The position numbers and the translations under genes are program-made. The notes beneath the pieces were generated by a model. That model worked only from the letters and a program-made list of their open reading frames with translations. It did no database searches and was not told where the DNA came from. A stretch of 64,000 bases of DNA from Lunularia cruciata (taxonomy: Eukaryota > Streptophyta > Marchantiopsida > Lunulariales > Lunulariaceae), in NCBI GenBank assembly GCA_948567375.1, contig OX419755.1, positions 37,887,001 through 37,951,000 on the forward strand, read 5' to 3'. Shown here piece by piece: positions 54,535 through 64,000 of the stretch. The stretch's first letter is position 1. Every line of letters begins with the position of its first letter.

Positions 54535-56215
54535 TATAACAATATAGAGTTTACCGACATTAATCAAGGCTAACAAAGTAGCAAATAGGCCAAATTAACC
54601 TAGATTATTCTAAACGTATCTAGGAAGCTATTTGGTACCTTCCAAGTATTGGGTAATATGCATGCCAAGTGGTGATTTCTAGGAAGAAGCTTCTTTGGAA
54701 GCTTCCAAGCAGCTTAGCTTGCACGCCAAGTAGACGGCTTGTAGAAAGAAGTTTCTTGAGAAACTTCTATGACAATCCAACAAGTATCACTTTTGTAGAT
54801 ATCAGGCAAATAAAGTTTGTTCCCACATAGATACAAATCAAAAATGTCCTAATACAAAGCAAAGCAACAATATAGTTCTTCCTGGTTGTGTCTTTAGTCT
54901 CTTAGGTAGAAACCACACCTAGAAGAGAGTAACAAGCACTAAATTGCAATCTCATCACAAACTAACACTCACTAATCAAAACTCATTCAAATATTTCCAA
55001 ACAAACTTGATTGTGATGATTCAGATCCTTTCGAAGACAGTTAACAATCTTCAGATCTAATATGGGAACACACTTCTTCATATGTGTCGATCCCTATCTC
55101 AAATCAATTACTAGTCCAATCTGATGTCTAATTTTATTTCTTCTACTGAACCGGGGATCCTTCACATACTTCTTTATCTTTGGGGCTATCTAATACTACT
55201 AATTCCTTTGCTATTTCTACTACTTCTTCACTCTGATTTGCAATTAAACTCATAGGTAATCTATCTACTTCTTTATCTTGCAATCCACTCTTCTCTAATA
55301 TCTCAAATAATTGATCCAAAGACACATATTGTCTGATCTTGCACTTCAAGTTCATTCACTATTGCTACTTTTCCTCCAATTTTTATCTCATTTTCAATTA
55401 GGATTGAAATTGAAGTCATGTGTATCCTAATTATCTTTTTTTCCCTGTCTCAACTACTTCAGATGCTTAAGACATCTGACCCAAGGACTCCTACATCTGA
55501 TGTCTGACTACCCTGGATTGGGTCACCTGTATCTTGAGGCAAAGTCTCTAAACCCTAAGTTGTGTAAACCCAAAGTAGTATAAGTCTAAAGTTGTATAGA
55601 CCCAAAGAACCTCAACCCGAAATCACTCAACTACTCTATGCATATACTACAAAAACTTCAAATGCATGTAACTTTTGCTACAGACCTCCAAATGATTTTG
55701 GTGGCAGCAGAAAACATTGAACAAGAAATTTCCAACAGAATATAACACACATGATTTAGACATGTGGTCACTAAGATATAGCTCCCGCAATAATCCTAAC
55801 TTTTAACCTCATTCCAATGTGAAGAAAACCTCTTTTCATTCCAATCCTCCTTCAGGTCTGATCCAATTTAAGTCCTTCTTCCTCTTACATGAAGTTGGCT
55901 TCCTTAGCTGGACCAAACACAAGTTTCTTCTCATTTCTTCTCCATTTGGATTCAATTTGGTTTCAACAATGCACTTCTTCTTTAAAACTTGTCAAAAATG
56001 AAAAATATGGGTATCACAACTTCCCAATTAACTTGGCTTGCACTCCAAGAAGATGGCTTCAGGAAACTTCTTAAGAGCCTTGTATGCTCCCTATAAATAC
56101 CAAAGCCTAAACTCATGCTAGGCATTTGGAGTTTCTTTTATTCAAGTGTCTCAATGTGATCTTCCATTTTGATCTTCAATTCTCCTATTTCTCTCTTTGG
56201 TCTCAATCTTTAACA
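54535..56215 (+). repeat. 3' LTR of chromovirus C1b, split
   Basis: LTR halves 54535-54767 and 56019-56215 around a solo LTR. It begins TATAACAATATAGAG after a GGTTGGAGAA polypurine stretch and ends CTTTAACA before the CATTG duplication. Confidence 0.85.
54768..56018 (+). repeat. Solo LTR, family S, with perfect ACTTC target duplication
   Basis: TATGACAATCCAACAAGTATCAC to GGGTATCACA, 1251 bp. ACTTC flanks it at 54763-54767 and 56019-56023. The same family is present in reverse at 57997-59886. A minus frame at 55143-55355 inside it is not a recognised protein. Confidence 0.9.
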
Positions 56216-57996
56216 CATTGTGTGTCCAAAAAATTTTTGTGTGACATGGAAAAGATTTATGAGGCTTCAAAAGGCCCCAAATGTTACTTTGGTACAAGGT
56301 ATACCATTGAGTTGGATGATTTTATCCAATATTTGATAGTTGATACGATCTACAATAGATATAGAACTTTACTTTATTCACACCCTTGATGGCATGGAAA
56401 GATGTTGTAACAAAACTTAGAAGGTCAATAAATGGATGATTACCATGAGTTCAAGAGAGATTATTTAAAGGAGATTGAGCTATGGAGACAATATTGGTCT
56501 TTGAATTAAATCTCTATTAATTTACCCTCAATTTCTAGAGGTAGATTGGTAGTACACATGCATTCTAACTCTAGTAACATTGGTATATCTAGTGGAGGTG
56601 CACTTGTTGATGATGGTACTATGAGTGGAGGTACCTTTGCAAGAGGTGGTGGAATATTGGGGTTTAACTCCATGATGGAGTTCTTCCAATGCTTGAGGCA
56701 AGACTATTTAGGAGTACAGATTGACAAGCTAAAGAGCTTGTAGAAGTTCCAACAAAAGGTAGGAGAGAGCATACGTAAGGTATACACTTGCATGAGATGG
56801 CTAATTGGTTTCACTCAAGGAGTTACTAAGGCCCAAGCAGTCCAAATTTGATATTGCATTCTAGACAAAGAGTTGCAATGTAGAGTACGTGAAGTTATGT
56901 TGCTACATGCTACCTCACCAACTTTAGTAGTAGGCATTAGTTTGGTTGAGTGCATTGAGCTCAACATGGTAGAGGAGAGAGTGGTAACATTTGGATTTGG
57001 ATGAGTGAGATCTCATCTACAAATGTTACTTATTCTAAAGTGCACTACACCATATTGGCTTTCAAGAGCACAGTGGATAACCTTGATCTTATGGATGGAG
57101 TGGAGAGCAAAGTGCACCTAGACCCTTACTCTCATTTTCTAGTCAATAGTGGCCAATAGGTGAAAGTGTTGCTTGTTGGACTTGTAAGGACTTCACTATA
57201 AAAAGAGTGCATCCAAGGTATTGAGCATAATAATTCTAGAGTGCCACATCTAGCTCAAAGGCAATGGGAACATTGCTATAGATTTGGTCATATTAGTGAT
57301 CACTGCTTTGACCTCCATCTAGAGTTACAAAATGATAAGGCTACTATGGTAGGTGGTAGAGTAATAATACCTTGGGATTCAATACCTCAGGGCTACTAAG
57401 AGAACATCATGGAGAACAAGGTGGTAGGAGGATCTACATGGTAGGAGTCCAATACCTACCCTTGCTTATGATACAACCATGGCTACTCAAATTGAGCAAT
57501 TGGAGCAAAGATTAGCTAGCATGGCTATAGCTCAAAGGGGATTAGATTCTGGTGTTGATGCTTTCACATCCTATGGTAATACAGATGTCCTTGATTTTTT
57601 GTGTGGAGTAGCATAGGTAGATTTATCTACTATAGTGGTTAGGAATGCATTACACGCTCTTGAGCCTAAAAGAGTATCAATGGAGTTGGACCCAAAGTGA
57701 GGAGATTTTTGTAGATAGGTCAAACTTCCGTAGTCTTTCATACCTTTGAAGGCATTACAGACAACATCCATGGCTCCTAAACATCCTAGTGCAAGTATGG
57801 TAGGTGCTGATGGAATGCATGATGGACTAGATACTAGTCAACCACCCACTTCTATGAATACTATGTCTAATACAATGTTGAGAGTGTTTTAGTTGATTAT
57901 GCACTCCCTTTTGTTCTTAGCCAACAACATTTTGACATTGGGAGTTGACCTAGCTCCAATGTTGTGGTTGGCTACCATACTTTGTGAGAGTAGAGA
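56216..57996 (+). pseudogene. gag of methyltransferase gypsy copy 2
   Basis: Follows the gag of copy 1 closely: LDDFIQYLIVDTI (Gln codon CAA where copy 1 has TAG), SSNIGISSGGALVDDGT, then VGESIRKVYTCMRWLIGFTQG. The zinc-knuckle region has CWTCKDFTIKRVHP (last ligands lost) at 57175-57220 and WEHCYRFGHISDHC (first Cys lost) at 57265-57310, then IAQRGLDSG. Stops and frameshifts throughout. Confidence 0.8.
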
Positions 57997-59886
57997 TGTA
58001 GTACAAATATTTTTCATTTTGGACTAGTTTTGAAGAAGTGCCTTGTTGAAACCAAATTGAACCCAAATGGAGAAGAAATGAGTGGAAACTTGTATTTTGA
58101 TCAAGCTCAAGGAGGTAAACTTTGTGTTGGAGGAAGAACAACTTGGATTGGATCAGACCCAAAGAAGCTTCCTTCATGTCAGAGGAAGAGGAAGAAGGAG
58201 GTCAAATGCCGCAAGAGGGTTTCTTTGCATTGGAATAGAGGTTACAAGTCAGGATTTTTGCGGGGGCTGTATCTCATTGATGAAAAGTCCAGATCATGAG
58301 TGCTATATCTCGTTGGAAGCGTCTTGTTCAGGGCTTTCCATTGCCATAAAAATCAAAAATTTTGGGGACTTTTAGCAGAAGTTACAAGCATTTGAAGTTT
58401 TGGAAGTAGATGTATAGAGTAGTTGAGTGTTTTTGGGTTCGCAGTCCTTTGGGTATATGTTCTTTGGGTCTTTACTACTTCAGGTTAGAAGCTTCTTTGC
58501 CTCAGGATGAAGGTGAGAAGACCTGAGGGAGTCGGACTCCAGAGTGCAATGAAGGTGACTTTGGGAGTCTTGCCATAGGCATCAGAGGAAGTTAGAGTAG
58601 GGAAAGAAGATATTTAGGATACCCATGATTTGAATTTCAGTTTTGATTGAAAATAAAATAGAATTAGAAGAGAAATAGTAGTGGTGAATGAACCCAAAGT
58701 GCAAGATCAGACACTAAGTGTCTTCAGATCAATTTCATGAGCAATTAGGGGAAAGTGGATTACAAATTGAAGGCGTAGATGCTTTCAATTATAATTCTTG
58801 ACGAGGATATTAGTAGAATTAGCAAAGGAATTGATAGAAGTAAGAAGACTTGAAGTTGTAAAGGTAGGAATGCAGGTGTCTTTGGAGTTACCATTGGAGA
58901 TATTAGAGAAGAGTGGGTCAAGAGATAAAGACATGGAAGGGTTAACTATGACATGAATTGTAGATCAGGAGGAAGAAGTGTTAGAATTGGTAGAAGAATT
59001 AGTAGTTGTGAAACCCAAGGATAGAGTAGTATGTGAAATTACTTTGGGTTTGGAAGCCAAAGTTGAGGTAGACATCGGATCGGAGTAGTAATAGTTTTGA
59101 GATTTGAAGAGGCAAATATGAAGAGGTGCATTGTCATTTCGGATTTGTAGGTTAGAAAAGTTGTTGTAGAATGGTATAGTTGTTAGATAATAGTCAAGTG
59201 CTTCACTATTTAAAGGTGGCATTTGTAGTCATATGTTGTTCAATATTCATAATTTCTAAGAATAGATAAAGTGAAGTGCTGTGAAGTAGTGATCGTTGCT
59301 TGAGTTTGATTTGGAGTATCAACACTATGTTTGTAATTCTATGTGTGTGGAGAATTTCAAAATGCAAGTCAGTGTGCTTGTTGGATGTTGGATTCCACAA
59401 CCTTGATCTTCATTCTATGTGTTTAATCTTGAGTGAAGTACAATTGGAGCAATGCCTTGGCAGATTTGAGAGGAAATGTAGTGTTGGTAGTATTTTGCAA
59501 TTGTGAGTGCAGTGCAATGTTGATGTGAAGCAAATTTGATCAAGGAAGTTGTGCCTTAAGTGGAAGGGTGGAACAAAATTCTAAGGCAAAGTTGTTTTGC
59601 AGTGAAGTGCCATTTTTAGGAGAATCTGAATCATTACAATCAAGATTGTTTGGAAAGATTTGATGAAGTTGCGATTATGTGTGACAAATTGTTGTGACAG
59701 GACTATGAGTCAATGCTTGTTACTCTCTTTTGGGTGTAGTTGCTACCTAAGAGATTAAAGACAAAACCAAGAAGGACTACATTGTGACATTTGACTTTGT
59801 ATTTGGACATTTTTGACTAGTATCTCTACGGAAACAAACTTTACTTACCTGATTACCGCAAAAGTGATATTTGCCGGGTTGTTACA
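57997..59886 (-). repeat. Solo LTR, family S, with perfect AGAGA target duplication
   Basis: The reverse complement begins TGTAACAACCCGGCAAATATCAC (cut: TGTAACAACCCGG and CAAATATCAC) and ends ATATTTGTACTACA. It is 1890 bp, with AGAGA at 57992-57996 and 59887-59891. It is about 640 bp longer than the copy at 54768, from indels within the LTR. It interrupts late gag of gypsy copy 2. Confidence 0.9.
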
Positions 59887-60630
59887 AGAGATGGTGTGGT
59901 TCTTATTTCTAGAGTAGAAGTGGTTTTTGGTAGAGCTAATTTGGTTGAAGAGCATGCAATCCATTTGACTACCAATTGCTTGTGGTAGGTAGCAATTGCT
60001 AAGTTAGAGGAGTTATCAACTAGACCTATATTTGAATGAGCTAGGTTCACACCTAAATTTTTCTTATTAGAAAACTAGAGTGAGATTTTCCATTTGGTGT
60101 GACCTTTAAAGAAAGTCTATATGCCACAAAGGGTCTTATTAGACTATGGCAACCCCTTATGTTGGAGAAGGTTGTAGTTGTTGGTCTTAGGCTACAAAAT
60201 ACAAATATGGAGAGGTGTTCATTTCAAATCCAAATATCTCTAGGGAGTGGTTTTATATAGTACATCACATGTGAAGAGCTCATTTTCCAGATTTAGCCTG
60301 GTTATTAGACTAATAGTTCTATGGTGAGAGCTCATGACATTACAACAATAATCAAGTCATATGATGTGCTAATTGGTGGAATAGTGTTATACTCCATGAG
60401 TTTTATCATTGAATATTGGGAGGAAATAGCTTCTTATAAGCAAGATTAGCAATCAAGTAAGGGATGTGTATGTTGCTTACCAATGTGCTTTAGTAGTGGT
60501 AGTCTTGGCTCATTATAGTCAAGAACCATGGTATCAATCTTAACTTTCAATCCTTTTGCTACTTGGCCTGGTGAGTTATTAGAGTGGAACACTCATGTGG
60601 AGGATACCTTAGTACCAAAGGAGATCACTC
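59887..60630 (+). pseudogene. Late gag and protease of gypsy copy 2
   Basis: VLLDYGNPLMLEK at about 60140-60170 sits where the protease active site belongs (Asp kept, Ser-Gly altered). SYDVLIGGIVLYSMSF follows at 60355-60405. It is colinear with 23800-24560 of copy 1. Confidence 0.7.
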
Positions 60631-61163
60631 AGATTTGGAGTACAAATGGAGTTATTCTATCCACCTTGGATGTTCTATTATGGAGTTTCACAAGCTCCCA
60701 TGCTTTTTGAGAGAGAGGTTTTGAACTTGTTTAGGACTCACAATTATAGCAGTTGGTGGAGCTCAACACCAATGAGAGAGGGAGTGGGCAGTGGGTTTCC
60801 ATACCACTATTACCATCATTTTAGTAGTGTTAGAGGCATCAAGTATTTATTAGGAAAAACTATGAACCTAAACTATTTGACTTGGATTGTGAAGCTTGGA
60901 TTGGCTAAGTTGCATAGAACATGCTTGATAGGGATCACCATTATGACACTTGTGAAATTTGTGCCTATTGAGATAATTCAAGCACATGTTGGGGGCAATG
61001 GACTAAGTGGACATGGTATTCTTTGGATACAACTAATGACTACAAGTGTGGTCTACTTGGAGTACATCTTAGTGAGTAAGGTCTACTTGGGATACATCTT
61101 TGATCTACTTGGGACACATCTAGAGGATGGGTGGAGCTTGCAACCAAAATAGAGAGAGGTTTT
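60631..61163 (+). pseudogene. Methyltransferase remnant of gypsy copy 2 with core deletion
   Basis: Pre-domain text (EITQIWSTNGVILSTLDV) joins at about 60690 directly to post-core text equivalent to 25508 of copy 1. About 900 bp, containing motifs I to VIII, are absent. The retained tail has FEREVLNLF, LLGKTMNLNYLTWIVKLGL (motif X) and the linker. It is cut at 61163 by the next chromovirus. Confidence 0.8.
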
Positions 61164-61770
61164 TGTAATACTACAAGGACAAGAGAACTCTTCAAGAGAG
61201 ATACAAAAGAGAAAACAAAAATTTCACACTCAATCCTCCAATGTCCCAAAGGAGCACCTTCTCTTTATTATATAAACAAAGAGGATCTCCTAAAAGGAAG
61301 CTCCACCCTTGGATCAGATATATGAATAGAGCTTGTTGACATATCACCATCAACAAGCTCCATTCTTGGATTAGTTGTCTGGATGGGTGACATGTAAGTC
61401 TTTGTCCTATCTAGTTGGTCAAATGGGTTTGACCAAAGGGAATATTTAGAGAATCTCCTTGTAGGGAAGCTTAGAATTGCATGGGTAAGGTACCATTGGA
61501 AAGCTCTTGATGAGACAAATCATGGGGGAGAAGGCAAGCCTTTTCCCCTTTAGAGATGGGGATCCATCCTATTTTTGAGGCCTAATTCATCCGTTAAGGT
61601 CTCCAAAATTGCTTGAAGTTTTCAGGCTATTTTCAACTTCTGCCTTATTAGTAGTACTCTTTTGGTGACACATCTGTCTGATCTACCTAGCCCATTGTAC
61701 ACAACATCCTTCTAGATGTTACCAAGCCAATTTTCACCTCTAGATAACATGTCTAGCTGCTTGTATTATA
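61164..61770 (-). repeat. 3' LTR of chromovirus C2
   Basis: Ends form a short inverted repeat: TGTAATAC at 61164 and GTATTATA at 61763-61770 (GTATTACA in the copy at 51280). A purine-rich tract AAAAGAGGAGGTC abuts it on the internal side. Confidence 0.85.
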
Positions 61771-62000
61771 GACCTCCTCTTTTAAGACGCAATGTCCTCG
61801 TTGCTAAGTTGTTGCTCAAAAGATTGAACTAACATTGGTGCATTGGTCAAGTTGGCTGCTAGCTCCCATGTTGGGTTGTATAGTGGGTACTCTTTCCAAT
61901 GGACCAAATATTCCACACATGGATGGCGAGTACCACGGATGCACTTCTAGAGAATACATTCAACCTCATACTCCTCCGTCTCATCAACCAAGGTCAGATA
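61771..62000 (-). pseudogene. Chromodomain of chromovirus C2
   Basis: DETEEYEVECIL at about 61950-61985, then one frame over CVEYLVHWKEYPLYNPTWE at 61870-61925 and LTNAPMLVQSFEQQL to 61810. It is a near-canonical chromodomain (YLVKWKGYP...TWEP...L) with a single frameshift between the two parts. Confidence 0.85.
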
Positions 62001-62048
62001 AGGTTGACTTTCTTGGATAGAAGAGAAGCTGAGCAGCCAGGAAGCATA

Positions 62049-63210
62049 TCAACATAATAAGAAAACATGAAACACCGGGGGGATCTTCATATGTAGTAGT
62101 AGCTTGAGTTGATAGGCCATGATGCCAATGCAATGAAGGATGGAGAAAGGTCCAATAAAATGAGGTCTGAGCTTATGAGGACCAAATAACTTGAGATTGG
62201 TGGTTGATAGCCAGACTTGGTCTCCCATATTGAACTCCATGTGTTGGTGGTGTGCATTTGCATACTGCTTCTACCAATTTTGAGCAATCTGCAACTTGTG
62301 CTTGGCGTGCTCCACCCCCAATTGGATTCTATAAACAAAAGTGTTGATAGTGTCAACCTTGGTAGCCACCGGATGGACCTTCATCCAACTTGAAAGTGTG
62401 AAAGGATGCTCTCCATACATGAAGAAGAATAGTGTGGCTTGTGTAGAGGCATTCATTAAATTTTTGTAAGCAAATTCCACCAATGGGAGTAAGGTGTCCC
62501 AACTCTCTTGCTCATCCAAAGTATAGCTCCAAAGCATGTCCTCAATATTGTGGTTTGCCCTCATTGTTTGTATATCAGTATGTGGATGGTATGTTGTGGA
62601 CATGGCCAATTTGGTTTTGAAGAACCCAAAGAGTGCTTTCCAAAACCAACTAGTGAATTGAGTGCCTCTATCTCTGATGAGCACTTGAGACAAGCTATGA
62701 TGAGAAAAGACTACATCTAAGTACAATTGAGCTAGTTACGGAGCAATCTCATCCTTGGTGATAGGATGTACATGAATCATTTTGCTGAGTCAATTGACAA
62801 AGACTACAACAGAATCAAACCCATAGGTGGTTTTGGGCAATTCACAAACTAGATCTATGCTTACTGGTTCCCAACGTTGTGTAGGAGTGGGGAGAGGTTA
62901 GAGGAGTCTTATGGGAGCTTGATTAGAAGCCTTATTTTTTTGACAAAGTAGGCAACTCCAAACATATTTTGTCACATCGTTGCTCATCTTGGGCCAATAG
63001 TAATGATGTTTGACTACCTCTAAGGTCTTATCCATTCCAACATGACTTGCAATGGTAGAATCATGACATTCTGCTTGGAGGATGGTTCGTAGATCCATAT
63101 CATCTGGGATCCACAACCTACCATCATAAAAGGTGAGTCTTTGGGTGCAGGTGATGCCTTTGGATGATTGAGCACCTGGTGATTCCTTTGGATGATTGAG
63201 CACCTAAAAT
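62049..63210 (-). pseudogene. Integrase of chromovirus C2
   Basis: N-terminal zinc module at 62920-63080: ECHDSTIASHVG, YYWPKM, YVWSCLLCQKNK (HHCC ligands present). The core at 62271-62726 includes FSHHSLSQVLIRDRGTQF (second catalytic Asp) and TTYHPHTDIQTMRANHNIED, where the third acidic residue is Asn at the expected Glu (Q-x-E). C-terminal GPHKLRPHFIGPF and PPVFHVFLL (62049-62180) lead to the chromodomain. The N-to-core junction is frame-shifted. Confidence 0.85.
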
Positions 63211-64000
63211 TTATGGATTAGTTTTTGTAGGACTGCTCCTATTGCTACACTGGCTATTGGTCATCTTGATTGGACATTTTGGGTCATACCATTTCAAGAT
63301 TGGTGCATGTAGTAATGCATCTTTCAACTCTTGAAAGGCCAACTCTTGTGCAATTCCTCATATTCACCTCTTCCTCTTGCCCAATAGTGCTATTAGAGGT
63401 TGTGCAATCTTGGAGAAGTCCTTGATAAATTGATGATAAAACCCCATCAATCCCAAGAAACTCTTGAGTTGAGTTTGATCTTTTAGAGCATTCCATTTTT
63501 GAATGACCTCTATTTTATCTATTAACACTTGGATACCCTCTGTGCTTACTCTATGCCCTAAGTAGTCTACTTCAAACTTGCACTTTGAAATTTTGGCATA
63601 CAATTGATTTTGTCATAGAATCTAGAGGACTTCTTGTAGATGTTGCTTGTGCGTTATCAACATCCACTGTAGACTACAAAGTCATCAAGAAAAATGATAA
63701 AAGATTTATCCAAGTATGGACAAAATATGTCATCATCAAACTCATGAAAGTGGCTGGAGCATTGGTGAGGCCAAATGGTATCACCAAATACTCAAAGTGA
63801 CCATACCTTGTTCAGAAAGGCCATTTTGTGTATATCTTCTTCCACAATTCTGATTTGGTTGTAGCCGCTCCGCAAATCAAGTTTGGTGAAGTGCCTCACC
63901 CCATTGAGTTGATCAAACAAGTCATCCATGAAAGGTAATGGATATTTGTTCTTCACTGTTTGTTGAATCAATCCCCAATAGTCAATGCATATGCGCATTG
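63210..64000 (-). pseudogene. Reverse transcriptase of chromovirus C2, RNase H missing
   Basis: [21 protein letters not shown] (cut: [11 protein letters not shown] and TVKNKYPLP) and [15 protein letters not shown] (63830-63900) carry the first catalytic Asp. The YxDD region near 63650-63720 is damaged. YLGHRVSTEGIQV and KSFLGLMGFYHQFI are at 63420-63570. Only about 100 bp separate the last polymerase motif text from integrase, so the RNase H domain is deleted. A 21-bp direct repeat (CCTTTGGATGATTGAGCACCT, quoted as CCTTTGGATGA and TTGAGCACCT) lies at 63160-63205. Confidence 0.8.

Larger units (their letters stand above)
48748..56215 (+). mobile_element. Chromovirus C1b with perfect CATTG target duplication
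   Basis: 5' LTR 48748-49198, primer site 49199-49211, solo LTR insertion 49299-49987, gag 50138-50740, truncated LTR insertion 50895-51290, reverse transcriptase 51700-52330, RNase H 52560-53020, integrase 53020-54260, chromodomain 54320-54490, 3' LTR 54535-56215 (split by a solo LTR). Same family as C1a, opposite orientation. All coding is broken. Confidence 0.9.
41738..61163 (+). mobile_element. Methyltransferase gypsy family, copy 2, heavily nested
   Basis: Own segments: LTR and leader start 41738-42200, leader 47404-48747, gag 56216-57996, late gag, protease and methyltransferase remnant 59887-61163. The interruptions are chromovirus C1a (42201-47398), chromovirus C1b (48748-56215, itself holding two solo LTRs), a solo LTR (57997-59886), and the right-edge chromovirus from 61164. 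Reverse transcriptase and later domains would lie beyond the window. Joined only by comparison with copy 1, not reconstructed. Confidence 0.8.
61164..64000 (-). mobile_element. Chromovirus C2, running off the right edge
   Basis: 3' LTR 61164-61770, chromodomain, integrase and reverse transcriptase read leftwards; gag and 5' LTR lie outside. Distinct family from C1, but its LTR is also found truncated at 50895. Inserted in gypsy copy 2. Confidence 0.9.

Overview
The window looks like nuclear DNA of a land plant with a large, repeat-choked, AT-rich genome. A gymnosperm or seed-free plant is my inference; nothing in the sequence fixes the species. About nine tenths is decayed transposable-element DNA, full of stops and frameshifts. 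One short CpG-rich island (about 31.4-37.2 kb) holds the only gene I believe is intact: an intronless-in-CDS FAM32A-type splicing factor on the minus strand (34134-34550). A broken polyphenol-oxidase 3' fragment lies nearby.

Layout. 1-1.57 kb: 5' part of a minus-strand Ty3/gypsy element (gag, with two related small modules upstream). 2.8-3.7 kb: Copia integrase remnant. 4.0-13.5 kb: Helitron A (+), with a leader of five ~311-bp tandem repeats and a Rep domain keeping its HUH motif, split by a ~4.4-kb unidentified insertion. 13.5-31.4 kb: Helitron B (-), converging on A, with RepHel coding to the PIF1-type helicase. Its repeat leader is split by a 10.7-kb Ty3/gypsy element at 19281-30030. 37.7-41.9 kb: non-LTR-type reverse transcriptase relic. 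41.7-64 kb: a second copy of the same gypsy family, itself broken by two related chromoviruses in opposite orientation, two long solo LTRs with perfect 5-bp target-site duplications, and a third chromovirus running off the right edge.

Main discovery candidate. The gypsy element at 19.3-30.0 kb has the order gag (two zinc knuckles), protease, C5-cytosine DNA methyltransferase, reverse transcriptase, RNase H, integrase, PHD finger. The methyltransferase has motif I, the Pro-Cys catalytic motif, the ENV motif, and motifs VIII, IX and X in the right order. The second copy at 41.7-61.2 kb has lost the methyltransferase core by one internal deletion. Methyltransferase-bearing retrotransposons are published from dinoflagellates and charophyte algae; a decayed land-plant lineage that also carries a C-terminal PHD finger deserves attention. 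Its in-frame stops are largely TAG where glutamine is expected, as cytosine methylation at CAG would produce, so the element seems to have been mutated by the type of mark its own enzyme family makes.

The nesting order can be read from target-site duplications, one split satellite unit and paralogous empty sites. Helitrons and the non-LTR relic are oldest, then the methyltransferase gypsy copies, then chromoviruses, then solo LTRs.
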